Shown here piece by piece: positions 62,071 to 64,000 of a stretch of DNA of 64,000 nucleotides. Source of the stretch: Bacteriovoracaceae bacterium UBA3083 (lineage in GTDB: Bacteria > Bdellovibrionota > Bacteriovoracia > Bacteriovoracales > Bacteriovoracaceae); contig DFBJ01000013.1 of assembly GCA_002366565.1 (NCBI GenBank), positions 310,001-374,000 of the forward strand, written 5' to 3'. Within the stretch, counting starts at the first letter, position 1. Every line of letters begins with the position of its first letter. The position numbers and the translations under genes were made by a program. The notes under the pieces are model-generated. The model was not told where the DNA came from and searched no databases. It saw only the letters and a list, made by a program, of their open reading frames with translations.

Positions 62071-63540
62071 CTATGATTTCTGGTAGTTTGGTGCTTCTTT
62101 AGTAATCATCACATCATGCGGATGAGACTCTTTTAAAGATGCTTGTGTTATTTGAATAAACTCTGCTTTCTCTTGTAACTCAAGGATATTTGTCGCTCCA
62201 ACATAACCCATTCCGGCCCTTAGACCTCCAAGCATTTGATAAATATTTGAAGCTAGAGATCCTCTGTATGGAACCTGTCCTTCTATACCTTCTGGTACAA
62301 GTTTTTGAATTTCATCTACTTCACCCTGCCCATAACGATCTTTCGACCCTAATGCCATAGCTCCTAGAGATCCCATTCCACGATATACTTTGTAATGCCT
62401 TCCTTGATAGAGAATCATCTCTCCTGGAGACTCATCACAACCAGCGAATAGAGAACCAAGCATTACACAACTTGCACCTGCAGCTATCGCCTTTACAATA
62501 TCTCCAGAGTACTTTATTCCACCATCAGCAATCATTGGTATTTTCAATTTGCGACATGCGTCTCCGCACTCCATAATTGCACCAAGTTGTGGAACACCAA
62601 TACCTGCAACGACTCTTGTTGTACAAATTGAACCTGGACCAATTCCAACCTTTACGCCATCTGCTCCAGCTTTTGCTAAGTCTTCACAAGCTTTTGCAGT
62701 TGCAACATTTCCAGCGATAATATCAACTTCAGCAAAAGTTTCTTTTAGCTTTTTAACCATACTAACAACACCCTTAGAGTGTCCGTGTGCAGTATCAACG
62801 ACAAGAGCATCTATACCTGCTTCTACAAGTCTGATAGCTCTATCGAATTCTTTATCTCCCACGCCCATTGCACCGGCAACACGTAGTCTTCCGAATCTAT
62901 CTTTATTAGAATTTGGAAAGTCATTCTTCTTCATAATATCTTTAATTGTCACTAGGCCAGCGAGTCTTCCTTTATCATCGAGAACAGGAAGCTTCTCTAT
63001 TCTGTGCTTATGTAAAAGAATTTGTGCTTCACCAGGATCGATCCCTTTCTTTGCAGTAACAAGGCGATCTCTTGGTGTCATAATATCTTTAACTTTCCCT
63101 GTAAGGTCTGTTTCAAATTGAGTATCTCTACTAGTTATAATACCAACACAAATATTATCTTGATCTACAACAGGCATCCCGGTGACTTTTCTCTCTCTTG
63201 CAAGAGCAAAAACATCTGATAAAGTTGCCTCTGGTGAAACGGTTACAGGATCAAGAACCATTCCTGCTTCAAACTTTTTAACTTTTCGAACTTCATTTGC
63301 CTGATCTTCTGGTGACATATTCTTATGGAGAACACCTATCCCCCCTTGCTGAGCAAGAACAATTGCTGCTCTTCCCTCAGTAACTGTATCCATTGCAGCT
63401 GAAACAATTGGCATATTCAAATCAATATTTTTTGAAAATTTAGATTTTAAAATTGCATCTGCCGGTAAGATCTCAGAGTAGCCAGGTTTGATTAAAACAT
63501 CATCGTATGTCAAAGCAAGCTTTGGTGTTGAATTGCTCAT
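62071..63540 (-). CDS. guaB: IMP dehydrogenase
   Basis: Oxidises IMP to XMP with NAD+. The catalytic Cys306 is in GPGSICTTRVV, two CBS domains lie at about 95-205, and the flap region has MGSLGAMALGSKDRYGQ. 489 residues, complete. First gene of guaB-guaA. AGAGGA precedes the ATG. Confidence 0.98.
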   Translation of the reverse strand: MSNSTPKLALTYDDVLIKPGYSEILPADAILKSKFSKNIDLNMPIVSAAMDTVTEGRAAIVLAQQGGIGVLHKNMSPEDQANEVRKVKKFEAGMVLDPVTVSPEATLSDVFALARERKVTGMPVVDQDNICVGIITSRDTQFETDLTGKVKDIMTPRDRLVTAKKGIDPGEAQILLHKHRIEKLPVLDDKGRLAGLVTIKDIMKKNDFPNSNKDRFGRLRVAGAMGVGDKEFDRAIRLVEAGIDALVVDTAHGHSKGVVSMVKKLKETFAEVDIIAGNVATAKACEDLAKAGADGVKVGIGPGSICTTRVVAGIGVPQLGAIMECGDACRKLKIPMIADGGIKYSGDIVKAIAAGASCVMLGSLFAGCDESPGEMILYQGRHYKVYRGMGSLGAMALGSKDRYGQGEVDEIQKLVPEGIEGQVPYRGSLASNIYQMLGGLRAGMGYVGATNILELQEKAEFIQITQASLKESHPHDVMITKEAPNYQKS

Positions 63541-63561
63541 GATTTTCCTCTTTCAAATATA

Positions 63562-63590
63562 ATTTAAGATGTTGAAATTATATCTTAAAT
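63562..63590 (-). promoter_or_regulatory. guaB promoter with overlapping inverted repeat
   Basis: On the minus strand a perfect -10 TATAAT (63577-63582) sits inside a perfect inverted repeat whose arms are ATTTAAGAT (63562-63570) and ATCTTAAAT (63582-63590), 11 bases apart. This is the position an operator would take for the guaB-guaA operon. The -35 is not clear. Confidence 0.5.
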
Positions 63591-63648
63591 GTCTATAGAA
63601 AACGATACGAAATACTTGCTCATCAAGAGGCCAAAAACAATAAAAAAA

Positions 63649-63671
63649 AGCGCTTATCCGAGATAAACGCT
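63649..63671 (-). terminator. Terminator of the basic-protein gene
   Basis: AGCGCTTATC pairs with GATAAACGCT (one C/A mismatch) around a CGA loop; on the minus strand a run of T follows. It lies 28 bases after the stop of the 96-residue gene. Confidence 0.75.
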
Positions 63672-63698
63672 AAACTAATAAATAAATGTATTTTGCTT

Positions 63699-63989
63699 TT
63701 AGTAGGACTGCTTATAATCTTGATCATAACTCTTTAATTCATTAATCAAAGAATTAATTTCTTTATTATGTCTTAGCTGTTTTTTGTATTCTCTAGTAAG
63801 AGATGATTCAAAAGCATCTTTCTTAATTTTAACTGCTGGCTCAATGATAGATGCTGGCTTTCTATCTGACTTCTTTGGAACTGAAGCGATAGATCTCTTC
63901 TTACTTTTCTTTTGACCGAAAATAGATATTTTCACACCTGTCTTCTTACTATAAGGATTTACTATTTTCTTTTTCTTCTTAACTTTCAT
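63699..63989 (-). CDS. Small Lys-rich basic protein, possibly longer upstream
   Basis: 96 codons from the ATG at 63989, very basic at the start (KKKKKIVNPYSKKTG, then FGQKKSKKRS) and more helical at the end (KQLRHNKEINSLINELKSYDQDY). No family recognised. The frame stays open to the window edge and no ribosome site is seen ahead of the ATG, so the true start may lie outside. A nucleic-acid-binding role is possible from charge alone. Confidence 0.5.
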   Translation of the reverse strand: MKVKKKKKIVNPYSKKTGVKISIFGQKKSKKRSIASVPKKSDRKPASIIEPAVKIKKDAFESSLTREYKKQLRHNKEINSLINELKSYDQDYKQSY

Positions 63990-64000
63990 AGAAGAAAGTT

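Noticed and set aside
62549..63121. Long open frame antisense to guaB
   Set aside because: It is a shadow of guaB, whose sequence is fully conserved on the minus strand; Ser/Pro/Thr-rich translation and no start signals.

Overview
The window is AT-rich (low GC by eye), gene-dense and mostly chromosomal core. The gene set points to a Bdellovibrionota-type bacterium of the Bacteriovorax/Halobacteriovorax kind. Reasons: a Gram-negative envelope with many small secreted proteins and lipoproteins, secreted hydrolases (a protein-glutaminase-like enzyme, endonuclease I), a PilT-family ATPase, a long coiled-coil protein and an S41 protease remnant. This placement is inferred from gene content only; the window has no rRNA.

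Layout. 0-7.6 kb: a TPR-like gene fragment, a TetR regulator, GNAT, DUF3703, a lipoprotein hydrolase, a YegD-type Hsp70, a peroxiredoxin-like protein, PilT, and small secreted proteins. 7.8-10.4 kb: a secreted degradation group (glutaminase-like enzyme, a start-stop-coupled small partner, endonuclease I). 10.4-18 kb: membrane proteins, a globin, a P-loop kinase, DUF4269, YigZ, methionine aminopeptidase with an overlapping ParD-like gene, a thioredoxin/permease pair and a DUF442-type phosphatase.

18.1-28.98 kb is an accessory region that ends at an intact tRNA-Phe gene (minus strand). It carries five degraded copies of 'tRNA-Phe 3' end plus its terminator' (near 18.15, 21.71, 25.26, 25.87 and 26.35 kb). 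It also holds two remnants of the C-terminus of a large serine recombinase (21.63 and 28.3-28.9 kb). Between the scars lie passenger modules: a SnoaL-like remnant, a 602-residue unknown, an ATPase and a rhodanese; a LysR/MFS/LLM-oxidoreductase cassette; a small secreted protein; a GNAT-like fragment; and a frameshifted S41 peptidase. I read this as repeated integration at tRNA-Phe followed by decay.

29-64 kb is core again: a hydrolase, a hybrid histidine kinase, queG, a pyruvate kinase with a C-terminal two-cluster ferredoxin, a 646-residue coiled coil, a DsbA-like lipoprotein, an asymmetric heterodimeric ABC exporter, tRNA-Val, a cytochrome c, a beta-barrel-like protein, ilvE, an Na+/H+ antiporter, a ferredoxin, a phosphohexomutase and queC. 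These are followed by a probable dnaE - secreted protein - FlgT/CsgG-like lipoprotein - pyrD - TPR operon, a HAD-like protein with sliding-clamp-binding motifs at both ends, a DUF3943 protein and guaB-guaA.

Genes that work together include queC/queG (queuosine), guaB/guaA (GMP synthesis), the two ABC half-transporters, and the LysR/MFS/LLM set. The most notable items are the tRNA-Phe accretion array, the pyruvate kinase-ferredoxin fusion with a CxxDxxC cluster, and the HAD protein with paired clamp motifs.
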